From: Actinomycetales bacterium
GTDB taxonomy: Bacteria > Actinomycetota > Actinomycetes > Actinomycetales > Cellulomonadaceae
Assembly: GCA_015655615.1 (NCBI GenBank)
Contig: JAATES010000064.1
Coordinates: 1 to 5,985 of the forward strand
Length of the DNA: 5,985 nucleotides
Direction: 5' to 3'
The notes beneath the pieces were generated by a model that was not told the DNA's origin, made no database searches, and was given only the letters and a program-made list of their open reading frames with translations. A program made the translations under genes and the position numbers. Shown here piece by piece: positions 1-5,595 of this stretch (positions are counted from its first letter, which is position 1; the number at the start of each line of letters is the position of its first letter).

Positions 1-44
1 ATGCGGGCCGCGCCGTCGCAGGTGCCGGGTGAGCGAGGGATCGC

Positions 45-50
45 TAGAGT
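45..50 (+). promoter_or_regulatory. Possible -10 element for the DUF2510 gene
   Basis: The hexamer TAGAGT fits the loose actinobacterial -10 pattern TAnnnT and lies about 46 bp before the DUF2510 start codon. The hexamer 17 bp upstream (GTGCCG, 22-27) matches the TTGACA consensus at only three of six positions, so this is a weak candidate. The first 96 bases hold no other convincing gene. A short frame open from the left edge to a TGA at 85-87 could be the tail of an upstream gene but has no recognisable product. Confidence 0.25.
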
Positions 51-96
51 CGGCACTACTCGTGCCGACACCGGCACCCCAGTGTGAGGAGCTCCG

Positions 97-840
97 ATGT
101 CCGACACCCCTGCCGGCTGGTACCCCGATGGCCGCGGAAACGTGCGCTGGTGGGACGGCACCACCTGGACCGAGCACACCCAGCCCGTCCAACCGGCACA
201 GGGCTACGTGCCGGAACAACCCGCTCCTGCATCCGCGCCCGCCTCGCAGTCCTTCGGGCAGCCCGGCAGCGGACAGTACGACCCCGCCAGCGCCCAGCCC
301 GCTTACTCCGCCCCCCACCTGCCGGGCGGAGCCCAGTCCGCACCGGCTCTGACTCCGCAGCGGAGAAATCCCCTGCTGTGGATCATCTTGGGCGTGGTCG
401 CCCTTCTCGTCATCGCCGTCGTCGTCTTCTTCGTGTTCTTCCGCGGCGGCGACAAGGCGTCAAGCCCCGAGGCCGCCGTCAAGCAATTGGTCAATGCCTC
501 CAGCTGTGATGAGGCAGCCGCCGTGGTGACGGGCGACCTCAAGGAGCAGGCCGCGAACTGTGACGACGACAGCTGGACGTCCTTCAAGGAGAGTGCGCAA
601 TCCGGTGACACCGCCTCCTGCACCCCGAACGTCACCGTGGGGAGCTCCACCACGAGTGGAGACGCGGAGGCCACCGTGCCGGTCACGACCTCCTGCAAGG
701 AGAATCCGGAGCAGACCATCACCATGAACTTCACGGCAGTGAAGGAAGGCGGCAGCTGGAAGGTCTCTCAGGTCGAGCTCGGCGACACGAGCGGGCTTCT
801 GGATGGCCTCGACGACCTGGATCTAGGCACCGGCGACTAG
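97..840 (+). CDS. DUF2510 domain-containing single-pass membrane protein
   Basis: A 247-residue protein of unknown function. Residues 7-27 carry the DUF2510 signature: GWYPD, then RWWDG, then WTEH. A Pro/Ala/Gln/Ser-rich linker (about 30-90) follows. One strongly hydrophobic helix lies at about 92-115, preceded by QRRN and followed by RGGDK. There is no N-terminal signal peptide, so the DUF2510 end is probably cytoplasmic and the C-terminal part extracytoplasmic. That outer part (about 120-230) begins SSPEAAVKQLV and ends WKVSQVEL, a pattern seen in small DUF4878/lumazine-binding-like (NTF2-type) extracytoplasmic domains; this resemblance is by eye only. It has four cysteines (137, 155, 175, 200) that could form two disulfides. 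The tail is acidic. GAGGAG at 86-91, five bases before the ATG, supports the start. The gene is monocistronic here and converges with the pyruvyl transferase gene. The DUF2510 assignment is confident; the role is unknown. Confidence 0.9.
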   Translation: MSDTPAGWYPDGRGNVRWWDGTTWTEHTQPVQPAQGYVPEQPAPASAPASQSFGQPGSGQYDPASAQPAYSAPHLPGGAQSAPALTPQRRNPLLWIILGVVALLVIAVVVFFVFFRGGDKASSPEAAVKQLVNASSCDEAAAVVTGDLKEQAANCDDDSWTSFKESAQSGDTASCTPNVTVGSSTTSGDAEATVPVTTSCKENPEQTITMNFTAVKEGGSWKVSQVELGDTSGLLDGLDDLDLGTGD

Positions 841-847
841 GCCGGAC

Positions 848-868
848 GCTCCTGGATTCCGCTCCTGG
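848..868. repeat. Short direct repeat between convergent genes
   Basis: GCTCCTGG occurs at 848-855 and again at 861-868, a 13-base period, within the 31-bp gap between two convergent stop codons. No GC-rich hairpin followed by a T run is visible on either strand in this gap, so the repeat is not called a terminator. It may be chance. Confidence 0.3.
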
Positions 869-871
869 GCG

Positions 872-1810
872 CTACACGCGCTCGAGGAAGGGGCAGGCGT
901 CCAGGAGTGCCTTGTATTTGAAGACGATGGGCGCGGCATCGAATGTCAGGGAACCCAGTACCCGCTCGACGGTCACTGCCTTGGACGTGTACGAGAATCG
1001 TTGCGGACGGCGGAATTTGTCGACGGTGGCGAAGTAGTCGAAGTACTTGAATTCCCCGCCCTTGGGCGTCCCAGAAGCGACCCAGGCGCTGGGGATGCCG
1101 TAGGCGTCGGCGATGATCAGCCCGTGCAGCGAGGACGTGACGATCCGCCGGCAGGAGAGGATCTGCCGAATGGTGCCCTCGATGTCGTCGGTCTCCAGGC
1201 TGATCGCCTTGACGCCCTCACCGAACTCACTCGCCGCACGCTTGCGCTCGGACCACCGCAGCACCATGCCGACCTCATGGGTGATCTCCACCTTGGGGAA
1301 GTAGTAGAGCGGGGCGAGCAGAGCGGGATCCCCATACACCGCGGGGACCTTGGCACCGAAATGCTGGAGCCGAGACCGGGTGAGCGGGCCCCGCACAGCA
1401 CGGTAGTCAGCCTCGGCGCACAACTCCGCCGCTCCCTCGGTGCCGAACGAGCCGGAGCCCCAGACGATTGAACTGGGCCGTGCATGTTTGGCGACCGATC
1501 CCACCGCGATGTAATGCGGCTCGCTCCGGCTCGCCAGCGTCACCGCGTGTCCCGTCATCTTCGCCACGAGCCAGGGCGAGAGCAGGTCGCCGAAGTTCAC
1601 GGCATGCACCCACCACCGCAGGGGCACCGCGCCGTCGTCGCGGGTGATCACGGCGCCGAGCCGATACCGGCCCACCAACGCCCGGTGCAGAGTTGCGCCA
1701 CCCCGGCTTACGGGCTGTTGCGGCGCGCGTCGGGCGGTGCGGCCAATCCGGCCTTGCACTCGGCGGAGGAACGCCTGGGCGCCGCGCTTGCTGGACTGTA
1801 CAGCCGACAT
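872..1810 (-). CDS. Polysaccharide pyruvyl transferase family protein
   Basis: A 312-residue protein of the polysaccharide pyruvyl transferase family (the WcaK/CsaB/ExoV type). Characterised members transfer a pyruvyl group from phosphoenolpyruvate to a sugar in a cell-surface polymer, forming a ketal. Visible family marks are the N-terminal NFGD loop (residues 72-75), a GSGSFG turn (118-123), the RGPLTRSRL segment (140-148), YGDPALL (159-165) and the C-terminal SSLHGLIIADAYGIP segment (226-240) with His229, a diagnostic stretch of the family. The first 60 residues are basic and match no motif. There is no signal peptide or membrane helix, so it is probably cytoplasmic or membrane-associated through the basic N-terminus. 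The ATG is preceded by AGGAG (complement of 1817-1821) at six bases, which supports this start. No glycosyltransferase or polymerase gene is adjacent, so the acceptor sugar is unknown. It diverges from the heme oxygenase and converges with the DUF2510 gene. Confidence 0.88.
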   Translation of the reverse strand: MSAVQSSKRGAQAFLRRVQGRIGRTARRAPQQPVSRGGATLHRALVGRYRLGAVITRDDGAVPLRWWVHAVNFGDLLSPWLVAKMTGHAVTLASRSEPHYIAVGSVAKHARPSSIVWGSGSFGTEGAAELCAEADYRAVRGPLTRSRLQHFGAKVPAVYGDPALLAPLYYFPKVEITHEVGMVLRWSERKRAASEFGEGVKAISLETDDIEGTIRQILSCRRIVTSSLHGLIIADAYGIPSAWVASGTPKGGEFKYFDYFATVDKFRRPQRFSYTSKAVTVERVLGSLTFDAAPIVFKYKALLDACPFLERV

Positions 1811-1902
1811 CGAGCTCTCCTACGGAAGCGGAATGGTGTGACCTGGCTGGCCACCAAGGCGTCGGCGATCCCCAGTGAGGACCGTCCGACACGACTAACC
1901 CG

Positions 1903-1930
1903 ACCTTACTGGACCAATTTCGTCTAGTAA
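1903..1930 (-). promoter_or_regulatory. Possible promoter for the pyruvyl transferase gene
   Basis: On the minus strand TTACTA (complement of 1925-1930) is followed after 16 bases by TAAGGT (complement of 1903-1908). The second fits the actinobacterial TAnnnT -10 pattern; the first is a poor -35 (three of six). Transcription would start near 1896, leaving a leader of roughly 85 bases before the ATG. Both hexamers fall in the arms of the inverted repeat at 1904-1932, so a protein bound there would block this promoter. Weak evidence, by inspection only. Confidence 0.25.
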
Positions 1931-1932
1931 GG
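1904..1932. promoter_or_regulatory. 11-bp-arm inverted repeat, candidate operator
   Basis: CCTTACTGGAC (1904-1914) and GTCTAGTAAGG (1922-1932) are inverted copies that match at 10 of 11 positions. The one exception is a G/T pair, which would be a wobble in RNA. The spacer is seven bases (CAATTTC). It sits in an A/T-rich stretch of the divergent intergenic region. It could be a regulator-binding site or an RNA hairpin. With no T run after it and a location upstream of a gene start rather than after a stop, a terminator role is less likely. The regulator is unknown. Confidence 0.5.
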
Positions 1933-1943
1933 GTACCCATACT
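1926..1943. promoter_or_regulatory. 18-bp near-perfect palindrome, candidate operator
   Basis: AGTAAGGGTACCCATACT reads nearly the same on both strands: of nine symmetric pairs only one (A1930/A1939) fails. Its core GGGTACCC (1931-1938) is a perfect palindrome. It shares seven bases with the right arm of the inverted repeat at 1904-1932, so the two structures overlap and could not both be occupied or folded at once. Size and symmetry fit a dimeric repressor site. In some corynebacteria heme oxygenase is under iron (DtxR) and heme (two-component) control. This palindrome matches the DtxR/IdeR consensus at only about half its positions, so I do not name a regulator. Confidence 0.45.
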
Positions 1944-1950
1944 TATGCGC

Positions 1951-1956
1951 TACAGT
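1951..1956 (+). promoter_or_regulatory. Possible -10 element for the heme oxygenase gene
   Basis: TACAGT matches TATAAT at four of six positions and fits TAnnnT. With a 17-base spacer the -35 position would be TAAGGG (1928-1933), inside the 18-bp palindrome, so a repressor there would cover the promoter. The alternative CATACT (1938-1943) lies within the palindrome itself. Neither has a good -35 match; the exact promoter cannot be settled by eye. Confidence 0.22.
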
Positions 1957-1964
1957 GAGGTGTG

Positions 1965-1979
1965 ATGACAAGCTGTCAT
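1965..1979. repeat. Perfect 6-bp-arm inverted repeat in the heme oxygenase leader
   Basis: ATGACA (1965-1970) and TGTCAT (1974-1979) are perfect inverted copies around AGC. The site lies 58 bases before the heme oxygenase ATG, probably in the transcribed leader or just at the transcription start. It could be a second operator half-pair or a small RNA stem. Function is not known. Confidence 0.4.
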
Positions 1980-2026
1980 ATAGGCCGACCATCGGATGTG
2001 ACCACTCCACCGCCGACCGCACCATC

Positions 2027-2031
2027 AGGAG
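2027..2031 (+). promoter_or_regulatory. Ribosome binding site that sets the heme oxygenase start
   Basis: AGGAG lies five bases before the ATG at 2037. A competing in-frame ATG at 1965 has a weaker GAGG (1957-1960). However, the 24 codons between the two ATGs end in A or T about half the time, unlike the strongly G/C-ending codons after 2037. They therefore look non-coding, and the downstream start is preferred. Confidence 0.75.
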
Positions 2032-2036
2032 CCATC

Positions 2037-2705
2037 ATGACCAAGACCGAGTCCACCGATAGCACAGTGCTGTCAGCGCGCCTGCGCGCGGGCACTCGCG
2101 ATGCGCACCAGACCGCCGAGTCCACCGGCTTCGTCACCCGCCTCATGGACGGAAGCCTGCCGCTCGCCGCCTACGCCAACCTGGTCGCACAGCACCACAC
2201 GATCTACCGGGCTCTGGAGCAAGCCGGTGAGCAGCAACGCCATGATACCCGGGGGGCGACCGTGATCTTCGACGAGCTCACCCGCACCCCCTCCATCGAG
2301 GCCGATCTGGCCCACCTCATCGGAGACGACTGGCGCAGCCGCATCGAGGTCCTCCCCGCCACCCGGGTCTACGCAGCCAGGCTGTCCGAAGCCGGAGCAA
2401 GCCTGCCGCGTTACGCGGCGCATGCCTACACCCGTTACCTCGGAGACCTCTCCGGCGGTCAGGTCATCAAGCGCATGGTGCAACGCCACTACGGGCTCGG
2501 CGATCAGGGCGTGGCGTTCTACACGTTCACCGACATCCCCAAGACCAAGCCTTTCAAGGATGAGTACCGCGAGCGCCTGGATGGCCTCGACCTCAGTGCG
2601 GCGGAGCTTGACGAGGCCGTCGCCGAGGCCCAGGTGGCGTTCGAGCTCAACACCGCGCTCTTCGGGGAACTCGGCCGGCTCTACGAGAGCCTCGTCAGCC
2701 ACTGA
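2037..2705 (+). CDS. Biliverdin-producing heme oxygenase (HmuO/HO-1 family)
   Basis: A 222-residue soluble protein, the usual length for bacterial heme oxygenases of the HmuO type. The family opens heme with oxygen and reducing electrons to give biliverdin, carbon monoxide and ferrous iron in the cytoplasm, for iron supply or heme detoxification. The N-terminal LRAGTRDAHQTAE (residues 16-28) contains His24, placed as the proximal heme-iron ligand. The distal helix carries YLGDLSGGQ (134-142), with the flexible glycines Gly136 and Gly140 and the catalytic-water aspartate Asp137 at the expected places. Arg133 and a late KPFKDEYRERLD segment (171-182) also fit the family. No key residue seems missing. 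The electron donor and any heme importer are not in the window. Upstream palindromes suggest regulated expression, with iron or heme the obvious candidate signals by family knowledge. It converges with the CopD-CtaG gene across 18 bp, with no clear terminator. Confidence 0.96.
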   Translation: MTKTESTDSTVLSARLRAGTRDAHQTAESTGFVTRLMDGSLPLAAYANLVAQHHTIYRALEQAGEQQRHDTRGATVIFDELTRTPSIEADLAHLIGDDWRSRIEVLPATRVYAARLSEAGASLPRYAAHAYTRYLGDLSGGQVIKRMVQRHYGLGDQGVAFYTFTDIPKTKPFKDEYRERLDGLDLSAAELDEAVAEAQVAFELNTALFGELGRLYESLVSH

Positions 2706-2723
2706 GCCGAATGGCACACGGCG

Positions 2724-4694
2724 CTACGCCCGATCACGCTCCGAGAGCCCGGAGAGCATGGCGTTGTAGTCCTGCAGCTCAGCGTCGCCATCGCGATCCG
2801 CCTGCCGATCCTTGCGCCGTGCGTCCCGGCCGTCCGCAGCCGACCATCGCACCGCCACGATGATGGCCAGCACGATGGTCGGCACCTCGCCCAGCCCCCA
2901 GGCGATCTCGCCGCCCGCCTGCTGATCGGCGATCGCGCTGCCGCCCCAGGGGCGTCCCAGGAGGCCGAACCAGTTGGCCACCAGCAACGTGTCACTGGAC
3001 ATCAGCGAGACCCCGAAGAACGCGTGGAAGGCCATGGTCGACAGCAGCAGCAGCAGTCGCTGCGGATAGCCCGGGCGGGCAGGGCCCGGGTCGATCCCGA
3101 TCAGGGCGTTCGCGAACAGGTATCCCGCCAGGGAGAAGTGGACGACCATCGCCGCATGGCCGATCTCCGTCCGCAGCGCGTACTCGAAGGCCGGGGTGTA
3201 GTAGAAGACCACCATGGACCCGGCGAAGTTCACCGCAGCGACGATCGGGTTGGCAAAGAACGTCCCCCAGCGCGAATGTACGATCGTCAGCAACCACTCG
3301 CGCGGGCCCCGCGAGCCGTCCTTGCGGGCGGGCAGGGCACGTAGTGCGAGGGTCACCGGGGCCCCTGAGACCACGAAGAGCGGGACCACCATCGCCAGCA
3401 GCATGTGCTGCAGCATGTGCGAGCTGAACAGGATGTGGCCGTACAGCGCCGGTCCGCCACTGGTCACCCAGGCGAAGACCACCAGGCCCACACACCAGCT
3501 CACCGTGCGTCCCCAGGGCCAGTCATCGCCACGACGGCGGAGTCTGCGGACCCACCGGAGATAGACATAGAGGCCTGCAATGGACACGCAAGCGAAGAGG
3601 AAGTCGGGATTCCACGTGGTGAAGTACCGTGCGAGGCTGGGCTGCGGGGGCAGATTCAGACCCGTGACCAGCCGCGCCGCCGTGACCGGGCCGGTCAGCA
3701 CGCCGTCCGACGGCGGGGCCGACGAGGCCAGTGCCACCGCGACGCCGCTGACGGCCCCCATGACCAGGATCTCGACCGCAGCGAGCCGCCAGAACGCCGC
3801 CGACCTGACCGTCGTCAGGCTGGTGATCACGCGGCGCCGGTGCACCAAGCCGAAGACCCCCAGCACGCCGAACAGCGCAACCTTGACCAGGACCAGGACG
3901 CCATACCGCGTGCCCAGACCGGACCAGCCGCCCAGCCGCAGTATGGCGGTCACCACACCGGAGAGGGCGACGAGCACGTAAGCCCAGCCCGCCATGGAGG
4001 AAAACCTGCGCACCGCGTCCGGGACCGCAGTGGCTGCCAGCCTGCCGCTGAGCCACAGGATTCCCAGCGCGGCCAAAGATCCGATCCACAGCGCCGCACC
4101 TGTCAGGTGCAAGAAGAGCGCCGAGATGGCGAGCATGTGGTTGCCCGCGGACGCCGAGTGCCCGGCGCTCGCCTGAACACCCAGCGCCGCCAGTGAGAGC
4201 GCCCCCGCCCAGGCCGCGCCCGTGGCCGTGGTGGACCCGAGTGCCACCGTCGCCGCCAGGCAGACGAGTACCGGAACGATCAGAAGGCTGCGCCCGCCCT
4301 CGACCCGCGTCGCGAACAGCTCGATTCCGGCCCCGAACCCGGGTGCGTTCAGGGGTGTGCCCATGGCCACCGACGCATTGAACAGCAATCGGACCACGGC
4401 GGCCACCGTCCACACCGAACCGGCCACCCCTGCGGTCATCAACGCGGCCCGGGTGGCGGTGCCGGACGACAGCACGGCGGCGGCAAGGAACACCGCACCG
4501 AGAGTCACGGCACCGGCAAGCTCGCCGACCGCGGTGGCGGCTGGCAGACCCCAGCGCGAGACGGGTCCGGCATCCAGCAGCGGGACGGGGGAGAACGCAG
4601 ACGTCCACAGCCCGGCGACCACCAGCGCGATCAGCGCGATCAGCAGGGCTGCGGGCAGGGCTGCGAACAGCCAACGACGGGTGTGGGCGGGCAC
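2724..4694 (-). CDS. CopD-CtaG fusion: copper-domain / cytochrome c oxidase assembly membrane protein
   Basis: A 656-residue polytopic membrane protein, a two-domain fusion common in actinobacteria. The N-terminal two thirds of the first half consist of hydrophobic helices, including a segment with QASAGHSASAGNH (His179, His186) and FLHLTGAALWIGSL (His196, Trp203). This is the usual lead-in to the CopD copper-resistance domain (about 230-325, ending near KVALFGVLGVFGLVHRRR). The second half (about 355-610) is a caa3-type CtaG domain: YGHILFSSHMLQHMLL gives His420, His426 and His430, and further histidines lie at 513, 519 and 557 in membrane helices. The family is linked to copper handling and assembly of the CuA/CuB centres of heme-copper oxidases; copper ligands here are inferred. 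The charged cytoplasmic tail (about 625-656) ending QDYNAMLSGLSERDRA is usual for these fusions. The GTG start lacks a Shine-Dalgarno sequence, and an in-frame TAG nine bases upstream excludes an earlier start. The start lies 37 bp after the ABC permease stop. Confidence 0.93.
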   Translation of the reverse strand: MPAHTRRWLFAALPAALLIALIALVVAGLWTSAFSPVPLLDAGPVSRWGLPAATAVGELAGAVTLGAVFLAAAVLSSGTATRAALMTAGVAGSVWTVAAVVRLLFNASVAMGTPLNAPGFGAGIELFATRVEGGRSLLIVPVLVCLAATVALGSTTATGAAWAGALSLAALGVQASAGHSASAGNHMLAISALFLHLTGAALWIGSLAALGILWLSGRLAATAVPDAVRRFSSMAGWAYVLVALSGVVTAILRLGGWSGLGTRYGVLVLVKVALFGVLGVFGLVHRRRVITSLTTVRSAAFWRLAAVEILVMGAVSGVAVALASSAPPSDGVLTGPVTAARLVTGLNLPPQPSLARYFTTWNPDFLFACVSIAGLYVYLRWVRRLRRRGDDWPWGRTVSWCVGLVVFAWVTSGGPALYGHILFSSHMLQHMLLAMVVPLFVVSGAPVTLALRALPARKDGSRGPREWLLTIVHSRWGTFFANPIVAAVNFAGSMVVFYYTPAFEYALRTEIGHAAMVVHFSLAGYLFANALIGIDPGPARPGYPQRLLLLLSTMAFHAFFGVSLMSSDTLLVANWFGLLGRPWGGSAIADQQAGGEIAWGLGEVPTIVLAIIVAVRWSAADGRDARRKDRQADRDGDAELQDYNAMLSGLSERDRA

Positions 4695-4700
4695 CAGCCC

Positions 4701-4706
4701 AGCCTA
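4701..4706 (-). promoter_or_regulatory. -10 element placing transcription start at the CopD-CtaG GTG
   Basis: On the minus strand TAGGCT (complement of 4701-4706), a common actinobacterial -10 form, ends six bases before the GTG start codon. Transcription should therefore begin at or within a base or so of the GTG, giving a leaderless mRNA. The first three bases of this hexamer are an in-frame TAG stop, which rules out any upstream start. No ribosome binding site fits between. The -35 position (around the complement of 4724-4730) has no good match and falls near or in the end of the upstream permease gene. Confidence 0.55.
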
Positions 4707-4731
4707 GGGTGTCCGGATGGGCGCGAGCACC

Positions 4732-5595
4732 TCAGGCCCCGCCGGTGCGCAGCCCGAACCGGGACAACACGATGTTCTCGATGAGCTGGACCACGTTGTA
4801 GAGGATCAATGACACGGCGGTCACCACGACGACCAGCGACCACAACTGCGAGAACTGTGCCTGAGACTTGGCGATGCTCACGGCGTGGCCGATACCCGTG
4901 CCCGTGGCCAGCCACTCCGCGAGCAGCGCACCCGTGACAGCGCCGGGGACCGAGATCCGCACGGCTGCGAAGAACGAGGGCATCGAGGCCGGCAGTGCGA
5001 CCTTGCCCAGCACGGACCAGGACGACCCGCCGTAGACGCGCACCACGTCGGTCATCTGCGTGGAGGCCGAACGCAGGCCCTCGGCGATGTTGACCAGCGC
5101 GGGGAACAGGACCACGATGCCGCCGATCACCGCCACAGAGGCCGTCTCACGCCCGAAGATCAGCAGGATCACCGGGGCCATGGCGACCAGGGGCACCGAG
5201 CGCAGCAGCATCGCCACGGGCATCAGGGCGTGTTCCACCCCTTTCCACAGGTGGAAGGCCATGGCGGACAGCAGGGCCACCAGGAGTCCCGCGACGAATC
5301 CGATCCCGGCGTGTCCCAAGGTCTCCCGCAGTGGTCCGAACACGCCCTGGCGGTTCTCGGCGACATCCGGCGAGGTCACCAGGAAGGCCCACACATCCTC
5401 GGGGGACTTGGCCACGAATGCGTTGACGTCGAAGACCTTGAGCACACCCCACCAGAGGATCAGCACCAGCGCCACGGTCAATGCGAAGGTCAGCAGACTG
5501 CGCCCGACGGCTCGCAGCACGCCCCGGGCAGCATCGCGTCGCACGGTCCGGCGCAGCAACGCCACCTCATGGGTGCTGAGTCCCTGGGCGCTCAC
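4732..5595 (-). CDS. ABC transporter permease, nitrate/sulfonate/taurine (SsuC/TauC/ThiX-like) type
   Basis: A 287-residue inner-membrane permease with the binding-protein-dependent transport fold. A cytoplasmic N-terminus (1-32) precedes a first helix (about 33-52), then an extracytoplasmic segment containing SPEDVWAFL (64-72), which typifies the SsuC/TauC group (usual form 'P.P..V...L'). The core helices run from about 92 to 275. The ATPase-contacting EAA loop is about 171-205: AEGLRSAS, DVVRVYGGSSW, then KVALPASMPSFFAAVRI. Such permeases import small anionic or thiamine-precursor substrates with a periplasmic-type binding lipoprotein and an ATPase, neither of which is in the window. The GTG start overlaps the stop of the upstream permease by four bases (GTGA) and has GAGGTGG (complement of 5602-5608) at six bases, so the two are translationally coupled. 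The partner permease suggests a heterodimer. The substrate cannot be assigned. Confidence 0.92.
   Translation of the reverse strand: MSAQGLSTHEVALLRRTVRRDAARGVLRAVGRSLLTFALTVALVLILWWGVLKVFDVNAFVAKSPEDVWAFLVTSPDVAENRQGVFGPLRETLGHAGIGFVAGLLVALLSAMAFHLWKGVEHALMPVAMLLRSVPLVAMAPVILLIFGRETASVAVIGGIVVLFPALVNIAEGLRSASTQMTDVVRVYGGSSWSVLGKVALPASMPSFFAAVRISVPGAVTGALLAEWLATGTGIGHAVSIAKSQAQFSQLWSLVVVVTAVSLILYNVVQLIENIVLSRFGLRTGGA

Larger units (their letters stand above)
1811..2036. other. Divergent intergenic region
   Basis: This 226-bp stretch separates the divergent pyruvyl transferase and heme oxygenase genes. The part from about 1890 to 1985 is clearly richer in A/T than the flanking genes and holds the overlapping palindromes and candidate promoters listed separately. 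CAGTGAGG occurs twice in direct orientation (1873-1880 and 1953-1960), flanking the palindrome block at an 80-base period. I see no RNA gene or small coding region that can be supported here. Confidence 0.7.

Noticed and set aside
1..87. A short frame open from the left edge to TGA at 85-87, beginning with ATG
   Set aside because: It is only 28 codons long, has no recognisable product and lies where the promoter of the next gene is expected. It could be the end of an upstream gene, but this cannot be supported.
1925..1944. DtxR/IdeR iron box upstream of heme oxygenase
   Set aside because: Aligned by eye, only about half of the 19 consensus positions agree, which is too few to name the regulator despite the attractive context.
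1962..2036. Heme oxygenase starting 24-25 codons earlier (GTG 1962 or ATG 1965)
   Set aside because: The extra codons often end in A or T, unlike the gene body, and the stretch overlaps a dyad. The ATG at 2037 has a better ribosome binding site and gives the usual family length.
2706..2730. Bidirectional terminator between heme oxygenase and CopD-CtaG
   Set aside because: Only 4-bp stems (GCCG/CGGC and GGCG/CGCC) are present, with no T run on either strand.
3042..3056. Five tandem CAG units as a possible slippage or phase-variation tract
   Set aside because: They encode a leucine run in a membrane helix of the CopD-CtaG protein. The repeat is in triplets, so length changes would not shift the frame, and leucine codon bias explains it.
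3405..4196. Long open frame on the plus strand opposite the CopD-CtaG gene, and similar frames opposite the permeases
   Set aside because: Their translations are rich in Arg, Gln, His and Pro and lack domains, which is typical of shadow frames in GC-rich DNA. The minus-strand proteins have clear families.
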